NCBI GenBank assembly: GCA_900316055.1
Contig: ONBK01000014.1
Coordinates: 1 to 64,000 of the forward strand
From: an uncultured Bacteroidales bacterium
Lineage (GTDB): Bacteria > Bacteroidota > Bacteroidia > Bacteroidales > P3
DNA length: 64,000 nt
Direction of reading: 5' to 3'
Below are positions 63,356 to 64,000 of this stretch, in pieces (within the stretch, counting starts at the first letter, position 1; every line of letters begins with the position of its first letter). The position numbers were made by a program, and so were the translations under genes. A model generated the notes under the pieces. That model had not been told where the DNA came from. It saw only the letters and a program-made list of their open reading frames with translations, and made no database searches.

Positions 63356-64000
63356 CGTTTGAGTCGATATAATGAATGCCAAAAGACGATGAATGGGTAG
63401 TGCCCCATCCGTTCCTTCACTTGACGTTTCACTTCGGAGTCGAAATCATATTGTTTCTCGTAGCGAGACCAAAGACGACCCCATCCTCGGGCGTAATTTG
63501 AGACTTTAAGATTGCAATGCTTTATCATGTAATCCAACACTTCGGTACCCTCGAGGAAGGTGAGCCCACGGTGTTCGGCCTCGGAGGAGATGTTGGTGTT
63601 GTGTTGGCGGTAGTAACTGAGGGGTTCGTCGATCTCCACCACGGACCCTTGTTGCGCCAAGAGAATATAGAAAAACCAGTCACCGCAGAGCCGCATGTGT
63701 TCGTAACGGTGGCTTTCCGCAGGGAGGAATCTATCGCGCCGGAAGATACACTCGCTGACGTTGGCGATAGAATTATTGACGGCGAGTTTCTTGTGTATGA
63801 AGTGGAACCCGTCGTAAACGTTTACGTGGTTGCTGTGAGGAGTGTCCCAGAGTTTTGAGCTCCGAAGGTCGACCCACCAAGTGGCGGTGTAGGCTAATGA
63901 GCAGTCGGATACTCTGTCAACCTCTGTCATCAGTCGCTTTAAGAAGGTGTCATCGGCGTAATCGTCGCTTTCTGCTATCCAAATCCATTCTCCTTTGGCG
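63343..64000 (-). CDS. Glycosyltransferase family 2, C-terminal part (partial)
   Basis: The frame is open to the window end, so the start lies beyond. The visible 218 or so residues begin at AKGEWIWIAESDDYADDTFL, with the metal-binding SDD, and end LYRLKRWPR. CGDWFFYILLAQQG near the middle is the catalytic acidic region. It is the most upstream visible gene of the capsule run. Confidence 0.88.
   Translation of the reverse strand, partial: AKGEWIWIAESDDYADDTFLKRLMTEVDRVSDCSLAYTATWWVDLRSSKLWDTPHSNHVNVYDGFHFIHKKLAVNNSIANVSECIFRRDRFLPAESHRYEHMRLCGDWFFYILLAQQGSVVEIDEPLSYYRQHNTNISSEAEHRGLTFLEGTEVLDYMIKHCNLKVSNYARGWGRLWSRYEKQYDFDSEVKRQVKERMGHYPFIVFWHSLYRLKRWPR

Overview
The window is a chromosomal segment of a Bacteroidales (Bacteroidota) bacterium. 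The evidence is: two proteins with type IX secretion (T9SS) C-terminal sorting domains; promoters of the Bacteroidota form (TTTG or TTG, about 19-20 nt, TAnnTTTG); no clear Shine-Dalgarno sequences; the tRNA-tuf-tRNA(Trp)-secE-nusG-rplKAJL-rpoBC arrangement; and the DUF6089-uppS-bamA-skp-skp envelope cluster. Most genes look moderately GC-rich. I cannot name the genus from sequence alone.

Layout. 1-0.6 kb: the end of a fibronectin-III/T9SS surface protein. 0.9-14.6 kb: the translation/transcription superoperon (tRNA-Thr, -Tyr, -Gly, -Thr, tuf, tRNA-Trp, secE, nusG, rplK, rplA, rplJ, rplL, rpoB, rpoC). 14.7-30 kb: small housekeeping units (DUF3467 protein, phosphopantetheinyl transferase, threonylcarbamoyl-AMP synthase, POT peptide transporter, a secreted C10 cysteine protease, rpmB-rpsU, mutY, ssb, pgi, OmpA proteins, a GT4 glycosyltransferase, purN). 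30.3-42 kb: acpP-fabF-rnc followed by an envelope-biogenesis run (HhH outer-membrane protein, SDR epimerase, DUF4837 lipoprotein, DUF6089 barrel, uppS, bamA, two skp/ompH chaperones). 42-44.6 kb: a repeat-rich, then AT-rich island with two orphan lipoproteins, a broken RHS fragment and a candidate structured RNA. 44.6-64 kb: a long minus-strand capsule or O-antigen locus: wza-like exporter, wzc-like BY-kinase with a Tyr-Gly tail, an OmpA barrel protein, wecB-type epimerase, three left-handed-beta-helix acyltransferases, eight glycosyltransferases (one fused to a NodB deacetylase), a DUF354 protein, a NodB-like protein and a HAD-domain protein. Many neighbours overlap as ATGA or TGATG, so they are probably translated as one coupled operon that runs off the window end.

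The strongest unexplained signal is a dispersed family of degenerate 7-bp tandem repeats. I found ten loci: four between genes and six inside reading frames, where they supply codons, including most of the signal peptide of one Skp protein. Other candidates are a promoter-preceded, two-domain structured RNA at about 44.2 kb; an RHS toxin/immunity-like remnant next to it; an 18-bp inverted repeat whose edge bisects the promoter of the capsule export genes; and a block of 11-bp tandem repeats. No CRISPR array, intact insertion sequence, rRNA gene or recognised riboswitch was seen.
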